Numbered from the stretch's first letter, positions 9,599-20,140 are shown. The stretch: 64,000 nucleotides of DNA from Seinonella peptonophila (GCF_900129355.1 NZ_FQVL01000006.1:1-64000), one strand, 5' to 3'. Notes: generated from the sequence alone by a model not told the origin. Translations and numbers: made by a program.

Positions 9599-9643
9599 AC
9601 AAGAACCGGACCAGCAAGTCAATCACTCTTGCCGATCCGGTTC
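9599..9643 (-). terminator. G+C-rich hairpin after small gene
   Basis: Arms AAGAACCGGA and TCCGGTTCTT enclose an inner GCAAG/CTTGC stem. It lies about 45 bp after the stop of the small minus-strand gene at 9687 and could end its transcript, although the following T-run is poor. Confidence 0.5.
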
Positions 9644-9686
9644 TTGCCGTATTTGCCCGACTAGGGCTCGTCATGTACGGGGCGAG

Positions 9687-9857
9687 CTACTCCCCCGTCT
9701 TCTTCTTCTTCCTTCTCGGAAGAATACTACGGGGCTTATTCTGCTCCTCTAAAATCCTAGCGAAGGTTGGGGCTTCTTCCCTCTTGACGCGGTTGAAACG
9801 AGGATCATCCCCCTCGTAGGGTTCCCCAAAAGGTACCACTTCTTCACGAATAGCCAT
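9687..9857 (-). CDS. Small charged protein of unknown function (56 aa), G+C-rich
   Basis: ATG at 9857 follows a clear ACGGAGG at five-base spacing, and the frame reads MAIREEVVPFGEPYEGDDPR through to LPRRKKKKTGE before a TAG. The protein is small, acidic in the middle and strongly basic at the end, with no membrane segment. Base composition and codon choice (CGC, GTC, CCC, GGG) are richer in G+C than the flanking genes, suggesting transfer or a specialised origin. No family recognised. It is isolated, on the opposite strand from the gene before it, and followed by a G+C-rich hairpin. Confidence 0.6.
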   Translation of the reverse strand: MAIREEVVPFGEPYEGDDPRFNRVKREEAPTFARILEEQNKPRSILPRRKKKKTGE

Positions 9858-9973
9858 GTCTGCCTCCGTATACCGTCTCTATGCCAATGTTTATACAATT
9901 ATATCAAAAACATTGATTCAGCAATGGGGAAATTAGTCAATATGATCAAGTGCCTACCTTTAGCATCATAGAA

Positions 9974-9997
9974 AAAAGAGTCCGAAAGGACTCTTTT
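9974..9997 (-). terminator. Intrinsic terminator after groEL
   Basis: Stem AAAAGAGTCC / GGACTCTTTT with a GAAA-type tetraloop, followed by T residues on the minus strand, 20 bp after the groEL stop. Confidence 0.9.
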
Positions 9998-10017
9998 GTG
10001 GCTCCTGATGGCTTCAC

Positions 10018-11670
<1,653 letters not shown>

Positions 11671-11710
11671 TCATGCTATGTAAAATTCAAATTCGTTCAT
11701 TCAGTTGAGA

Positions 11711-11992
11711 TTACTCAACAATTGCTAAGATATCACTTTCACGCAAGATCAGATAATCTCTACCATCGTACTTTACATCCGTTACAGCAAATTTAGAAAA
11801 AATGACTCGTTGTCCCTCTGTTACTTCAAGTGGTACACGTTTGCCATCCTCAAGATGTCCTGAACCAACTGCAACCACACGTCCTTCTTGTGGTTTTTCT
11901 TTTGAAGTCTCGGGCAGAATCAAACCGCTAGCAGTTTTCTCCTCATTTTCTACTGGCTCCAAGACCACACGATCACCCAAAGGTTTGATCAT
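11711..11992 (-). CDS. groES: Co-chaperonin GroES (10 kDa)
   Basis: The heptameric lid of GroEL. It is 93 residues, full length, with the starting [13 protein letters not shown] and the mobile loop [19 protein letters not shown]. The ATG is preceded by GGAGG. It is first in the groES-groEL operon, directly downstream of the CIRCE operator and promoter. Confidence 0.99.
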   Translation of the reverse strand: MIKPLGDRVVLEPVENEEKTASGLILPETSKEKPQEGRVVAVGSGHLEDGKRVPLEVTEGQRVIFSKFAVTDVKYDGRDYLILRESDILAIVE

Positions 11993-12033
11993 GGTTTAAC
12001 AACCTCCTTCACTAACATTCGTTTTCAAATTTG

Positions 12034-12060
12034 TTAGCACTCGACAATGTTGAGTGCTAA
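12034..12060 (-). promoter_or_regulatory. CIRCE operator (HrcA binding site)
   Basis: A perfect TTAGCACTC-N9-GAGTGCTAA inverted repeat stands in the 5' leader of groES. It is the canonical HrcA operator and predicts heat-shock derepression of groESL. Confidence 0.97.
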
Positions 12061-12071
12061 CATCAATTCCT

Positions 12072-12100
12072 ATCATATTCATCTTGAACCAATTTTGCAA
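12072..12100 (-). promoter_or_regulatory. groESL promoter (sigma-A type)
   Basis: Minus strand TTGCAA (12095-12100), 17-bp spacer, TATGAT (12072-12077), ending about 12 bp before the CIRCE element, so that HrcA would block start or clearance. Confidence 0.65.
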
Positions 12101-12132
12101 GACCCAAACCAAAAAAATAAGATTGTTTTTCA

Positions 12133-12867
12133 CTATTCATCTTCTGGATCAATAGACTCAATTCCTTTTTCCATCCAAGTAGCGACCCAAATACTAATTT
12201 CGTACAATAACGTCAATGGAATCCAGACCAATATATTTGAAATCAAATCGGGCGGTGTAATAATTGCAGCAATAATAACAAGCAAAAAATAAGCAGCACG
12301 ACGAAACTTGCGTAGCATGACTGAAGAGATGATCCGTAGTCGAGTTAAAAATAAAACCACAACAGGCAGCTCAAAAAAGAGAGCAAGCGGAACAATCACA
12401 TTTACCATAAAGCCAAAATACTGATAGATACCATACGTTTCCACGATTCCAAACTGATGGTTTAGCTGGGTAGTAAACTGAATCAAGTAAGGAAAAATAA
12501 CAAAATAACCAAAGGATAATCCCACTAAAAAGAGTATCGAAATAATCGGTATATAGATCAATGTAGCTCGGCGTTCGTTCTCTCTAAGCCCTGGACTTAC
12601 AAATTGCCATAGATGATACAATATCACAGGTGTTGTAATGACAGAAGCACAAATGAAGGAAATCTGCATGTAAATTTTCAAGGAATCTCCTGGTGCTAAG
12701 GCATGCACAGTAATCCCATGCAAAGCATCATGGCGAATCCAACGGAAAATATCATCGGCAAAGATCAAACTAACAATGAGTCCTAATAAAAAACATACAG
12801 CCACCCACATCAACCGTACTCTTAGCTCTTCTAAATGTTCTGTCAAAGGCTGAGTATCGTCATACAT
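12133..12867 (-). CDS. tatC: Twin-arginine translocase subunit TatC
   Basis: The multi-spanning receptor of the Tat export pathway for folded proteins with RR signal peptides. The 244 residues carry six hydrophobic segments, the N-terminal signature PLTEHLEELRVRL and FVSPGLRENERR. ATG at 12867 is preceded by AAGGGG. It lies 14 bp after rex on the same strand. In B. subtilis the equivalent place is tatAy-tatCy, but here no tatA frame fits between rex and tatC, so the TatA partner must be encoded elsewhere. Confidence 0.96.
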   Translation of the reverse strand: MYDDTQPLTEHLEELRVRLMWVAVCFLLGLIVSLIFADDIFRWIRHDALHGITVHALAPGDSLKIYMQISFICASVITTPVILYHLWQFVSPGLRENERRATLIYIPIISILFLVGLSFGYFVIFPYLIQFTTQLNHQFGIVETYGIYQYFGFMVNVIVPLALFFELPVVVLFLTRLRIISSVMLRKFRRAAYFLLVIIAAIITPPDLISNILVWIPLTLLYEISIWVATWMEKGIESIDPEDE

Positions 12868-12881
12868 CTCAAAAATCCCCT

Positions 12882-13559
12882 TTAATCATCTCCATCGCTA
12901 TTAAGCGTAAAGTCATTCACATCCTCTTCAGCTGGAAAGTTCTTCAAAAAATAGATTAACGTTTGTAACTCTACTGTTAGATCAATATGATGGATGCGAA
13001 TATTGGATGGAGCATTAAGTCTTGCTGGCGTAAAATTAAGAATCCCCCGAATTCCAGCATTGACTAAAAAATTTGTAGTCGCTTGCGCAACACTAGCTGG
13101 AACAGTTAAGATCGCAACCTCAACATGATGAAGTGCTAAAACTTCACTGAGACGATCCATCGCGAATATCGGAATTCCGTCAATTTCTGTTCCTACTTTA
13201 CTAACGTCTTGATCAAAACCAGCAACAATCTTGGTATTATGACTACGATAGAAATTATATCGCAATAATGCAGTTCCAAGGTTCCCAACGCCAATGAGTA
13301 CCACATTTGTCACTTCATCTTGTTTTAGAAAATCACGTAAAAATTGCAGTAAATATGTAACATTATAACCGTAACCCTTTTTCCCTAATTCACCTAAATA
13401 GGAAAAGTCTCTACGGATTGTAGCAGGATCAATCTGCAAAGCATCTGCTAATCCTGCCGATGAAACGCGTTGTTTACCAATCGCGTGTAGCTTTTCTAGA
13501 TAACGATAATAAAGTGGTAATCGCTTCGCCGTTACTTGAGGAATTTTTTGATCAGCCAC
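12882..13559 (-). CDS. rex: Redox-sensing transcriptional repressor Rex
   Basis: Represses fermentative and respiratory genes when the NADH/NAD ratio is low and releases DNA on NADH binding. The GTG at 13559 is chosen because it follows AGGAGG at ideal spacing; the protein then has 225 residues and starts [20 protein letters not shown], as in relatives. A winged helix spans about 30-75 ([19 protein letters not shown]) and a Rossmann GVGNLG is at 90-95. A Rex-type operator lies in its own leader (13584-13605), so it is probably autoregulated. tatC follows in the same transcript. Confidence 0.97.
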   Translation of the reverse strand: MADQKIPQVTAKRLPLYYRYLEKLHAIGKQRVSSAGLADALQIDPATIRRDFSYLGELGKKGYGYNVTYLLQFLRDFLKQDEVTNVVLIGVGNLGTALLRYNFYRSHNTKIVAGFDQDVSKVGTEIDGIPIFAMDRLSEVLALHHVEVAILTVPASVAQATTNFLVNAGIRGILNFTPARLNAPSNIRIHHIDLTVELQTLIYFLKNFPAEEDVNDFTLNSDGDD

Positions 13560-13583
13560 GAGATTACCTCCTTTGAAGCGAGT

Positions 13584-13605
13584 TTTTGTGATGAAACGCA
13601 CAAAA
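13584..13605 (-). promoter_or_regulatory. Rex operator (ROP-like) before rex
   Basis: TTTTGTG-N8-CACAAAA is an inverted repeat matching the Rex consensus TTGTGA-N6-TCACAA at the outer bases. It lies between a TTGACA (complement of 13614-13619) and the rex ribosome-binding site, where it could block transcription. Confidence 0.65.
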
Positions 13606-13663
13606 GTGCATAATGTCAATATACCATAATTCATTCTATATGAAGCTATGATCTTACCGTTTT

Positions 13664-14245
13664 TCAATTTTTTTCAAGAAAGTATATGAGATTGGTTGGG
13701 GTGAGTAAGATCGTGATTGTTTGATCATAACTTTCAGCATATACAGATGAACAAAGTTGTTCTGGATAGGCAACCCCGATTGACAGCAACTGTGGATTTT
13801 TCATGAAAAACCGGTCATAATACCCTCCACCGTACCCTAAACGGTATCCTCGTTTGTCAAAGGCTACACCTGGTACAATCACTGCTTCTAACTCATTTGG
13901 ATCAACCAATCGGGCTAAAGCCGGATCTGGTTCTATGATTCCATAACTACCTGTCTGAAGTTGATCAACACAGCGAACAGCATAACAGGTAATCTGCTTC
14001 TGAATCTGATCCGCAACGGGTAGAATCACTTCTAGTTGATTGCTCCAAAAATATTCTGCAACCAAGCGAAGATCAACTTCTTCATGAATCGGCCAATATA
14101 ATAAAATCTGTTTCAATTTTTTCGCTTCTAAAAAACGGATTAAACGCTGTGAGATTTGCCGAGAGGCTTTGATGCGATAGCTTTTTGGCAATACATGTCG
14201 ATAACCACGCATTTGCTTTCGCAAAAGCTGCTTATCTGTTATCAT
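13664..14245 (-). CDS. 5-formyltetrahydrofolate cyclo-ligase
   Basis: Converts 5-formyl-THF to 5,10-methenyl-THF with ATP, feeding the one-carbon pool. With the ATG at 14245, after AAAGGA, it has 193 residues, the family size. Hallmarks are LRKQMRGYR at the start and the C-terminal [22 protein letters not shown], which binds nucleotide and folate. It is divergent from the ABC-F gene and upstream of rex by about 100 bp. Confidence 0.93.
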   Translation of the reverse strand: MITDKQLLRKQMRGYRHVLPKSYRIKASRQISQRLIRFLEAKKLKQILLYWPIHEEVDLRLVAEYFWSNQLEVILPVADQIQKQITCYAVRCVDQLQTGSYGIIEPDPALARLVDPNELEAVIVPGVAFDKRGYRLGYGGGYYDRFFMKNPQLLSIGVAYPEQLCSSVYAESYDQTITILLTPTNLIYFLEKN

Positions 14246-14428
14246 GATTCTTTTTCCTTTCTGAATCAATTTAGGCAAAGTTGCCCTTTATTAATACCTT
14301 TGTTACGATGAATAGATATCTCAGACTGGTATAAGTATCGTTGCCATAAAAGCTTCATCCCTAAATAAAACCAAATACTCCTAAGCTGAGATACTTGAAT
14401 AGAATTGATAGAGAGGTCGCTCACTACC

Positions 14429-16300
14429 ATGTTATTACAGGCAAATCAATTAGCAAAATCGTTTGGCGGACATGAAGTTTTTACATCGCTAGATTTAAAA
14501 ATAGATAGGCGGGATCGGATTGGTTTGATCGGCGTAAATGGCGCCGGAAAATCGACGTTACTACAAATATTGACGGGTGAGCTCTCTGCTGATCATGGTC
14601 AAATTCATCACAGTCGCCATGTCAAAATCTCTTATCTAAAGCAATCGATTGAGACTTCGTCAGGTAAAACCATCTGGGAAGAAGCAAAACAAGCATTTAC
14701 ACACCTGTTAACGATTGAACAGGATCTACGTAAACTTGAACAACAGATGAGCCATCAGGCTGATGAAAAATTATTGAATCGTTATGCAAATTTAGAGACT
14801 CATTTTGGCAAGGAGGGTGGATATCAATATGAAACAGCCATATCAAGCGCTTTACAAGGGCTTGGACTTGGCTCACTCGATTGGCATGAACAAAAAGTAT
14901 CTGAACTGAGCGGTGGTCAAAAGACAAGATTAGCACTTGCTCGACAGCTACTAGAAAAACCTGATTTATTAATTCTAGATGAACCAACAAACTATCTAGA
15001 TCTTAATGCGCTCACATGGTTAGAACAGATGCTGATCAACTATGAAAAAGCATTCTTAGTCGTCTCGCATGATCGCTATTTTCTAGATCGACTTGTTGAG
15101 CAGATCTGGGAACTAGAAGATGGCCAACTTCAGCAATATACTGGTAATTATACAAAATATGTAGAATTAAAAGAAGCAGCTCGTGCAGAGCAAGAAAAGA
15201 ATTGGAAAAAACAAGAACAAGAGCGAAAACATCACGAAGATTTTGTTGCTCGCAACATTGTACGCGCCACGACGAGCAAAAGAGCGCAAAGTCGTCGTAA
15301 ATTATTAGAAAAGATGGAACGAATTGATCGTCCCAAACAGAATCAACAAAAAGCGGCGATTCGTTTTGAAATTGAACGACCAAGTGGTCAGTTAGTATTA
15401 ACTGCCAAGCAACTTTGCTGCGGGTATGAGGAACCGCTAACGTCACCTCTCTCCTTTGAAATCAGGCGAGGAGAACGTATTGCTTTACTTGGTCCAAACG
15501 GTGTAGGGAAATCGACATTACTTCATACATTGGCAGGCAAGCAAGAGCCGCTCTCTGGCTACTTTCAACTCGGACATCAAGTGAGCCTAGATCTCTATGA
15601 TCAAGAACAACGTGATTTATCCTCAGAAAATCGCGTTCTTGATGAAATTTGGAATTCGTTCCCACAATATGATCAAGCAGCGATCCGTTCATTTCTAGGT
15701 CAATTTCTCTTTTCGCAAGATGAAGTTTTTCAAAAAGTGAGCAGCCTTAGCGGAGGGGAGAAAGCTAGACTCTCCTTGTTAAAAAGACTGCTCGGTCGAT
15801 CTAATTTTCTCCTATTAGACGAACCTTCTAATCATCTTGATCTCATCAGCAAAGAGCGATTGGAAACTGCTTTAGATGCCTACCCTGGAACATTGCTATT
15901 TGTGTCTCATGATCGTTATTTGATCAAGCGGATTGCCAATCAAATCTGGGAGCTGTCTCCAAAAGGACTGACAATCTTTAAGGGGGATTATGAATCATAT
16001 CTGGAGCAAAAATCTCAACATAAGAAACAGCAACAACGAACCAAAGAAGTACAGCAAAAAACAGACCATCATAAGCAAAAAAAGTCTCATCAACAGCAGC
16101 AACGTCAAGTCGCTCAACTTGAAGAAGCAATCGCTCAGTTGGAAAGACAAATTGCTAACGTAGAGCAGATCCTCTGCCAACCTGAAGTCTTTGAAAATCA
16201 TCAAAAATTACATCTGTACGAACAAGAGCTATTAGATTATCAAAAACAACTAGAGAAAAAAACAGAGCAGTGGCTAAAGCTTGTTGATGATGATGTATAA
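14429..16300 (+). CDS. ydiF: ABC-F family ATPase (YdiF-like)
   Basis: A soluble twin-ATPase without membrane domains; ABC-F proteins act on the ribosome E site. The 623 residues contain Walker A GVNGAGKST (35-43), signature LSGGQKTRLALA, a second Walker A GPNGVGKST and signature LSGGEKARL, a linker between the halves, and a long C-terminal coiled coil rich in Gln and Lys. The ATG at 14429 is preferred over the upstream TTG because relatives start at MLLQANQLAKSFGG. Its position beside rex and tsaD matches ydiF of B. subtilis. A specific resistance role is not indicated. Confidence 0.92.
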   Translation: MLLQANQLAKSFGGHEVFTSLDLKIDRRDRIGLIGVNGAGKSTLLQILTGELSADHGQIHHSRHVKISYLKQSIETSSGKTIWEEAKQAFTHLLTIEQDLRKLEQQMSHQADEKLLNRYANLETHFGKEGGYQYETAISSALQGLGLGSLDWHEQKVSELSGGQKTRLALARQLLEKPDLLILDEPTNYLDLNALTWLEQMLINYEKAFLVVSHDRYFLDRLVEQIWELEDGQLQQYTGNYTKYVELKEAARAEQEKNWKKQEQERKHHEDFVARNIVRATTSKRAQSRRKLLEKMERIDRPKQNQQKAAIRFEIERPSGQLVLTAKQLCCGYEEPLTSPLSFEIRRGERIALLGPNGVGKSTLLHTLAGKQEPLSGYFQLGHQVSLDLYDQEQRDLSSENRVLDEIWNSFPQYDQAAIRSFLGQFLFSQDEVFQKVSSLSGGEKARLSLLKRLLGRSNFLLLDEPSNHLDLISKERLETALDAYPGTLLFVSHDRYLIKRIANQIWELSPKGLTIFKGDYESYLEQKSQHKKQQQRTKEVQQKTDHHKQKKSHQQQQRQVAQLEEAIAQLERQIANVEQILCQPEVFENHQKLHLYEQELLDYQKQLEKKTEQWLKLVDDDV

Positions 16301-16305
16301 CCCTA

Positions 16306-17334
16306 TCAACGATGAACCGCAGACATCTTTAAGTTGGGCTCGGCATTAAGCGTTAGAGCGGCTTCATTGCCAGCCCACCATTGATATGTTCCAACCGCGG
16401 CAATCATTGCAGCATTATCTGTGCATAGCTCGATTGGTGGTATCTGCAAATAAATACCATCTTGATCACACCGCGCTTGTAACTGTGAACGCAAACCACG
16501 GTTTGCTGAAACACCTCCAGCTAATAATAATCTTTTCACACCCGTCTTTTTGACTGCACGCATCGCTTTCTCGATCAATACATCGATTACAGATTGTTGA
16601 AAACTAGTAGCGAGATTTGCTTCTTGGATCTCCTCACCACGCTGATTTGCATTATGTATGACATTCATTACTGCTGATTTTAACCCACTAAAACTAAAAT
16701 CAAGTGAATCAAGTTCTAGCCAAGCACGTGGTAAATTATATGTTTCCATACCAACATGTGCCAGGCGATCAATGGGAGGTCCACCTGGATATGGAAGTCC
16801 CATCAAGCGTGCCACTTTATCATATGCCTCTCCGGCAGCATCATCCCTCGTCTTTCCTAAACACTCAAAATGATTATGCGCTTCCATATAGATTAATTCT
16901 GTATGACCTCCGGATACAACAAGAGAGACTAAGGGAAATTGTAATGGCCGAACCAAGTGATTGGCATAGATATGACCTGCAATATGATGAACAGGAACCA
17001 ATGGAATCCCTGTTGTTAACGACAGTGCTTTTGCTGCCGTGATTCCGATTAATAATGCTCCAACTAATCCTGGACCTTGTGTCACTGCAATGGCTGAAAT
17101 GTCTTGAAGGGCAATACCAGCCTGCTCTAACGCATCCTGAATCATGATCGTGATCCGTTCCACATGCCGGCGTGAAGCAACTTCTGGAACAACGCCACCA
17201 AATCGCTGATGAATCTCCATTTGTGAAGAAATGCAATTGCTTAATAATTCATTTCCATCCATGGTAACGGCTACTGCTGTTTCATCACAGCTCGTTTCAA
17301 TTCCCAATACATACGTTTTCTTTGGTTGTTTCAT
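16306..17334 (-). CDS. tsaD: tRNA t6A transferase subunit TsaD
   Basis: Catalytic subunit for threonylcarbamoyl transfer to A37 of ANN-decoding tRNAs. It is 342 residues, starting YVLGIETSCDETAVAV, with the metal-binding HHIAGH motif (His117 and His121) and the nucleotide-binding VSGGHTEL. It overlaps the end of rimI by 38 bp and stops six bases from the convergent ABC-F gene. With tsaB and tsaE in the same operon, three of the four t6A proteins are here; TsaC is elsewhere. Confidence 0.97.
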   Translation of the reverse strand: MKQPKKTYVLGIETSCDETAVAVTMDGNELLSNCISSQMEIHQRFGGVVPEVASRRHVERITIMIQDALEQAGIALQDISAIAVTQGPGLVGALLIGITAAKALSLTTGIPLVPVHHIAGHIYANHLVRPLQFPLVSLVVSGGHTELIYMEAHNHFECLGKTRDDAAGEAYDKVARLMGLPYPGGPPIDRLAHVGMETYNLPRAWLELDSLDFSFSGLKSAVMNVIHNANQRGEEIQEANLATSFQQSVIDVLIEKAMRAVKKTGVKRLLLAGGVSANRGLRSQLQARCDQDGIYLQIPPIELCTDNAAMIAAVGTYQWWAGNEAALTLNAEPNLKMSAVHR

Positions 17335-17785
17335 TTATCATCACCCACATGATTACGGCATCCTCTGGTTCAACAGTGTAAAAGTTAGGTCTGATTCCTG
17401 CTGATTGAAAGCCCATTTTTTCATATAGTCGCTGAGCGGCTATATTTGATACGCGAACTTCAAGTGTCATACGATTAGCATCTAAACACTTTGCTAACTC
17501 CATACACCCACTAACTAAGACTTGCCCCCAACCTTGTCCACGATGTGAGGAAGCAATCGCGATTTTTGTAATTTGTGCTTCATCGTATACACGCCATAAA
17601 CCAAAGTATCCGATTACCTCCTCAAATCGCTCCAATACAAAATTATGAGCTAAATGGTTTTGTTCAATTTCATCTTGAAAGATTTTTTTAGTCCAAGGAT
17701 CTGGAAATGCTTCTCGTTCAATAGATAAAATGGTTGCTAGATCAGAAATCTGCATCGAACGAAAGCGGACTTGCGAATGAATCAT
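17297..17785 (-). CDS. rimI: Ribosomal protein S18-alanine N-acetyltransferase RimI
   Basis: A 162-residue GNAT enzyme. The fold is clear from FRSMQISDLATILSIEREAF, the acetyl-CoA loop SHRGQGWGQVLV and the typical RimI end VSNIAAQRLYEKMGFQ. It lies between tsaB and tsaD, as in other Firmicutes, which supports the RimI name over a generic acetyltransferase. The downstream tsaD start overlaps its last 13 codons, so the pair is probably translationally coupled. Confidence 0.92.
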   Translation of the reverse strand: MIHSQVRFRSMQISDLATILSIEREAFPDPWTKKIFQDEIEQNHLAHNFVLERFEEVIGYFGLWRVYDEAQITKIAIASSHRGQGWGQVLVSGCMELAKCLDANRMTLEVRVSNIAAQRLYEKMGFQSAGIRPNFYTVEPEDAVIMWVMINETTKENVCIGN

Positions 17786-17795
17786 TTTTCTTTGG

Positions 17796-18512
17796 TCAAT
17801 CCCTTCTATTTTTCTGCAACCACTTCGCTTCCGCCTCGGTTAATTGCAGATAGTCAGGCGCAAAATCATCCGTTTCAGGCGGTTCATTGTCCAAGTGTTT
17901 CCTCCAGGCAATCAAACCTAGATGACTCGGGTGTGGTATATTTTCCCCTCCTTGACCAAAGTAGAGTCTCGAAGAAAAAGAGGCTTCGATATTTAAGCGA
18001 TGTATCTCTACATCTTCACCAAGGAAGAGAACTGGCTCATTCAAAGAAACCACTTTCTTTATTAACTGCTCGATATGAATGACCTGTGGTCGAATAACTG
18101 GCTCTAACTGATCAATCAATCTGCGATATACCCCTGCATAGACACGAGAACGCCTTGCGTCAAAAAGCGGTACAATCAAACCTGGAAAATGAGCAGCATT
18201 ATGCGCTAAAACAGTTAAGCTAGAAGCACTGTAAAGAGGTAACCGCGCAGCCCAAGATAAGGTTTTAGCTGTGGTGACACCAATTCGAATTCCCGTATAA
18301 GAACCTGGGCCATTGGTGACCGCAATTTGATCAATGTTTGAGACACTTAAGTCTAATTCAGACAGCAATTGAGAGACTGCAGGCATCAAACGGACAGAGT
18401 GATTTTTCTTCAAATTGGTTACCATCTCTCCTAACACACGATCTTGTTCCAAGATTGCGACACCCATCACCATTGTTGACGTATCAATCGCTAATGTTCT
18501 CATCGGGGTCAC
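17796..18512 (-). CDS. tsaB: tRNA t6A synthesis subunit TsaB
   Basis: Scaffold partner of TsaD. The 238-residue ASKHA-fold protein starts RTLAIDTSTMVMGVAIL and carries VTNGPGSYTGIRIGVTTAK, the family signature. It overlaps tsaE by four bases (ATGA type) and is followed by rimI. Confidence 0.95.
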   Translation of the reverse strand: MTPMRTLAIDTSTMVMGVAILEQDRVLGEMVTNLKKNHSVRLMPAVSQLLSELDLSVSNIDQIAVTNGPGSYTGIRIGVTTAKTLSWAARLPLYSASSLTVLAHNAAHFPGLIVPLFDARRSRVYAGVYRRLIDQLEPVIRPQVIHIEQLIKKVVSLNEPVLFLGEDVEIHRLNIEASFSSRLYFGQGGENIPHPSHLGLIAWRKHLDNEPPETDDFAPDYLQLTEAEAKWLQKNRRD

Positions 18513-18931
18513 TCCTTATACGTAAGAGTTAGATGTCGGCTGCCTTCTTCACCGACGGAAAAATGTAACCAAAATGTCTCTTCAGGCAACCAATCCTTTG
18601 CTCTTGTCGCCCACTCAATCAGGCATATCCCATCTCCATAAAAATACTCCTCAAAGTCAAGCGCTTCTTCTGAAGTTTGTAAACGATATAGATCCAGATG
18701 GTAGAGTGGCAGTTTACTTGGATACTCTTTTACAATTGTAAAAGTAGGACTATCAATCGTTTCAGTAATCCCAAGTCCTCGAGCCACTCCTTGAGCAAAG
18801 GTGGTTTTCCCTGCTCCCAGTTCCCCTTCAAGCGCTAAGACATCACCAGGGAACAATACTTTCGCTAGCTTTTCACCTAGCTCTTGCGTTGCCTCAACCG
18901 TTGCTAAGTCCCAACTAGCAATCTGTTTCAT
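18509..18931 (-). CDS. tsaE: tRNA t6A synthesis ATPase TsaE
   Basis: Small P-loop ATPase that resets the TsaB-TsaD complex. The ATG at 18931, directly after GAGGAG, gives 140 residues with Walker A GELGAGKT at 36-43, SPTFTIVKEY and YHLDLYRL, all standard. It is the first gene of the tsaE-tsaB-rimI-tsaD operon. A GTG frame start at 18943 overlaps the Shine-Dalgarno and is rejected. Confidence 0.95.
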   Translation of the reverse strand: MKQIASWDLATVEATQELGEKLAKVLFPGDVLALEGELGAGKTTFAQGVARGLGITETIDSPTFTIVKEYPSKLPLYHLDLYRLQTSEEALDFEEYFYGDGICLIEWATRAKDWLPEETFWLHFSVGEEGSRHLTLTYKE

Positions 18932-18984
18932 TTTTCTCCTCACTTTCTACAACTGTCACTAGTATAACCCACCTAACTACAACG

Positions 18985-19013
18985 AAAAAAGACCGCAGTT
19001 ATAAACTGCGATC
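18985..19013 (-). terminator. Terminator of the tRNA operon
   Basis: Stem around CGCAGTT / AACTGCG followed on the minus strand by TTTTTT, nine bases after the last tRNA (Gly). Confidence 0.85.
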
Positions 19014-19021
19014 TCGTTTGG

Positions 19022-19092
19022 AGCGGATGATGGGAATCGAACCCACGTATTCAGCTTGGAAGGCTGATGTTCTACCATTGAACTACATCCGC
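19022..19092 (-). tRNA. tRNA-Gly(TCC)
   Basis: The reverse complement folds as a cloverleaf with acceptor GCGGATG/CATCCGC and anticodon loop CTTCCAA; no CCA is encoded. Last gene of the ten-tRNA operon. Confidence 0.96.
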
Positions 19093-19152
19093 ATGTTCAT
19101 CCATTATAACCGAAATGATACAAATTGACAAGCCTTTTTTTCATTCAGACGA

Positions 19153-19229
<77 letters not shown>

Positions 19230-19247
19230 GTGTTCGTATAAGGTTGG

Positions 19248-19331
19248 TGCGGTCGGCGAGACTCGAACTCGCACAGCCGATAGGCCACTGCCCCCTCAAG
19301 ACAGCGTGTCTGCCGATTCCACCACGACCGC
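19248..19331 (-). tRNA. tRNA-Leu(GAG)
   Basis: Class II tRNA with a long variable arm; acceptor GCGGTCG, anticodon loop TTGAGGG. Confidence 0.94.
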
Positions 19332-19335
19332 ATAT

Positions 19336-19419
19336 TGGTGCGGGTGAAGGGACTCGAACCCCCACGTCAGAGACGCTAGATCCTAAGTCTAGTGCGTCTG
19401 CCAATTCCGCCACACCCGC
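19336..19419 (-). tRNA. tRNA-Leu(TAG)
   Basis: Class II tRNA; acceptor GCGGGTG/CACCCGC, anticodon loop CTTAGGA, encoded CCA at 19336-19338. Confidence 0.95.
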
Positions 19420-19428
19420 ATATGAAAA

Positions 19429-19504
19429 TGGTGAGCCATGAAGGATTCGAACCTTCGACCCTCTGATTAAAAGTCAGATGCTCTACCAACTGAGCTAATG
19501 GCTC
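19429..19504 (-). tRNA. tRNA-Lys(TTT)
   Basis: Acceptor GAGCCAT, anticodon loop CTTTTAA, encoded CCA at 19429-19431. Confidence 0.96.
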
Positions 19505-19514
19505 TAGTACCAAA

Positions 19515-19589
19515 TGGCTGGGGAGGTAGGGATCGAACCTACGCGTCACGGAGTCAAAGTCCGTTGCCTTACCACTTGGCTACTCCCCA
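19515..19589 (-). tRNA. tRNA-Gln(TTG)
   Basis: Acceptor TGGGGAG/CTCCCCA, anticodon loop CTTTGAC, encoded CCA at 19515-19517. Confidence 0.95.
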
Positions 19590-19593
19590 AAAA

Positions 19594-19670
19594 TGGGGCG
19601 ATCGGTGGGAATCGAACCCACGAGTGCCGGAGCCACAATCCGGTGCGTTAACCACTTCGCCACGACCGCC
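19594..19670 (-). tRNA. tRNA-His(GTG)
   Basis: Carries the extra 5' G(-1) opposite C73 that marks tRNA-His; anticodon loop TTGTGGC; encoded CCA at 19594-19596. Confidence 0.96.
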
Positions 19671-19680
19671 GCAAAACATA

Positions 19681-19757
19681 TGGCGGAGCTGACGGGATTC
19701 GAACCCGCGATCTCCTGCGTGACAGGCAGGCGTGGTAGGCCCCTACACTACAGCTCC
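19681..19757 (-). tRNA. tRNA-Asp(GTC)
   Basis: Acceptor GGAGCTG/CAGCTCC with discriminator G, anticodon stem CCTGC/GCAGG and loop CTGTCAC, encoded CCA at 19681-19683. Confidence 0.94.
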
Positions 19758-19762
19758 GCATA

Positions 19763-19838
19763 TGGTGGACGCTGACGGGCTCGAACCGCCGACCCTCTGC
19801 TTGTAAGGCAGATGCTCTCCCAGCTGAGCTAAGCGTCC
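19763..19838 (-). tRNA. tRNA-Val(TAC)
   Basis: Acceptor GGACGCT/AGCGTCC, anticodon loop CTTACAA, encoded CCA at 19763-19765. Confidence 0.96.
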
Positions 19839-19914
19839 TGGTGACCCGTAGGGGATTCGAACCCCTGAATGCCAGCGTGAAAGGCTGGTGTGTTGACCGC
19901 TTCACCAACGGGCC
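19839..19914 (-). tRNA. tRNA-Glu(TTC)
   Basis: Acceptor GGCCCGT/ACGGGTC, anticodon loop CTTTCAC, encoded CCA at 19839-19841. First gene of the tRNA operon. Confidence 0.96.
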
Positions 19915-19949
19915 AGTTTTGTGAATCTCTTATGTGAGACAACGAGAAT

Positions 19950-19979
19950 ATCCTAACACATAACTTATATCTTTGTAAA
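19950..19979 (-). promoter_or_regulatory. Candidate promoter of the tRNA operon
   Basis: Minus strand TTTACA (19974-19979), 18-bp spacer, TAGGAT (19950-19955), about 35 bp before tRNA-Glu. Confidence 0.5.
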
Positions 19980-20068
19980 GGACTTTTTTAGATTTTATTG
20001 CAAAAAATTTAGATAGAACGATAATATCAATATTTCACCGATTAATTGATCACTCCCCATCTTAATAA

Positions 20069-20115
20069 AAAAACCTAATGAAGCGAGTGGTGAGGTGATC
20101 AGCAAATCTCCATTT
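20069..20115 (-). repeat. Remnant of the terminator-associated repeat family
   Basis: AAAAACCTAATGAAGCGAG and GTGATCAGCAAATCTC resemble the CAGACTG-proximal part of copies C and D. The rest of the element is missing. It lies beyond the 3' end of the antiporter gene. Confidence 0.45.
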
Positions 20116-20140
20116 CGGGAGCAACTTAGCGGAAGGGTAG

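Noticed and set aside
13559-13667. Rex starting at 13667
   Set aside because: The extra 36 codons contain the Rex operator and promoter, and the GTG at 13559 has an ideal Shine-Dalgarno sequence.
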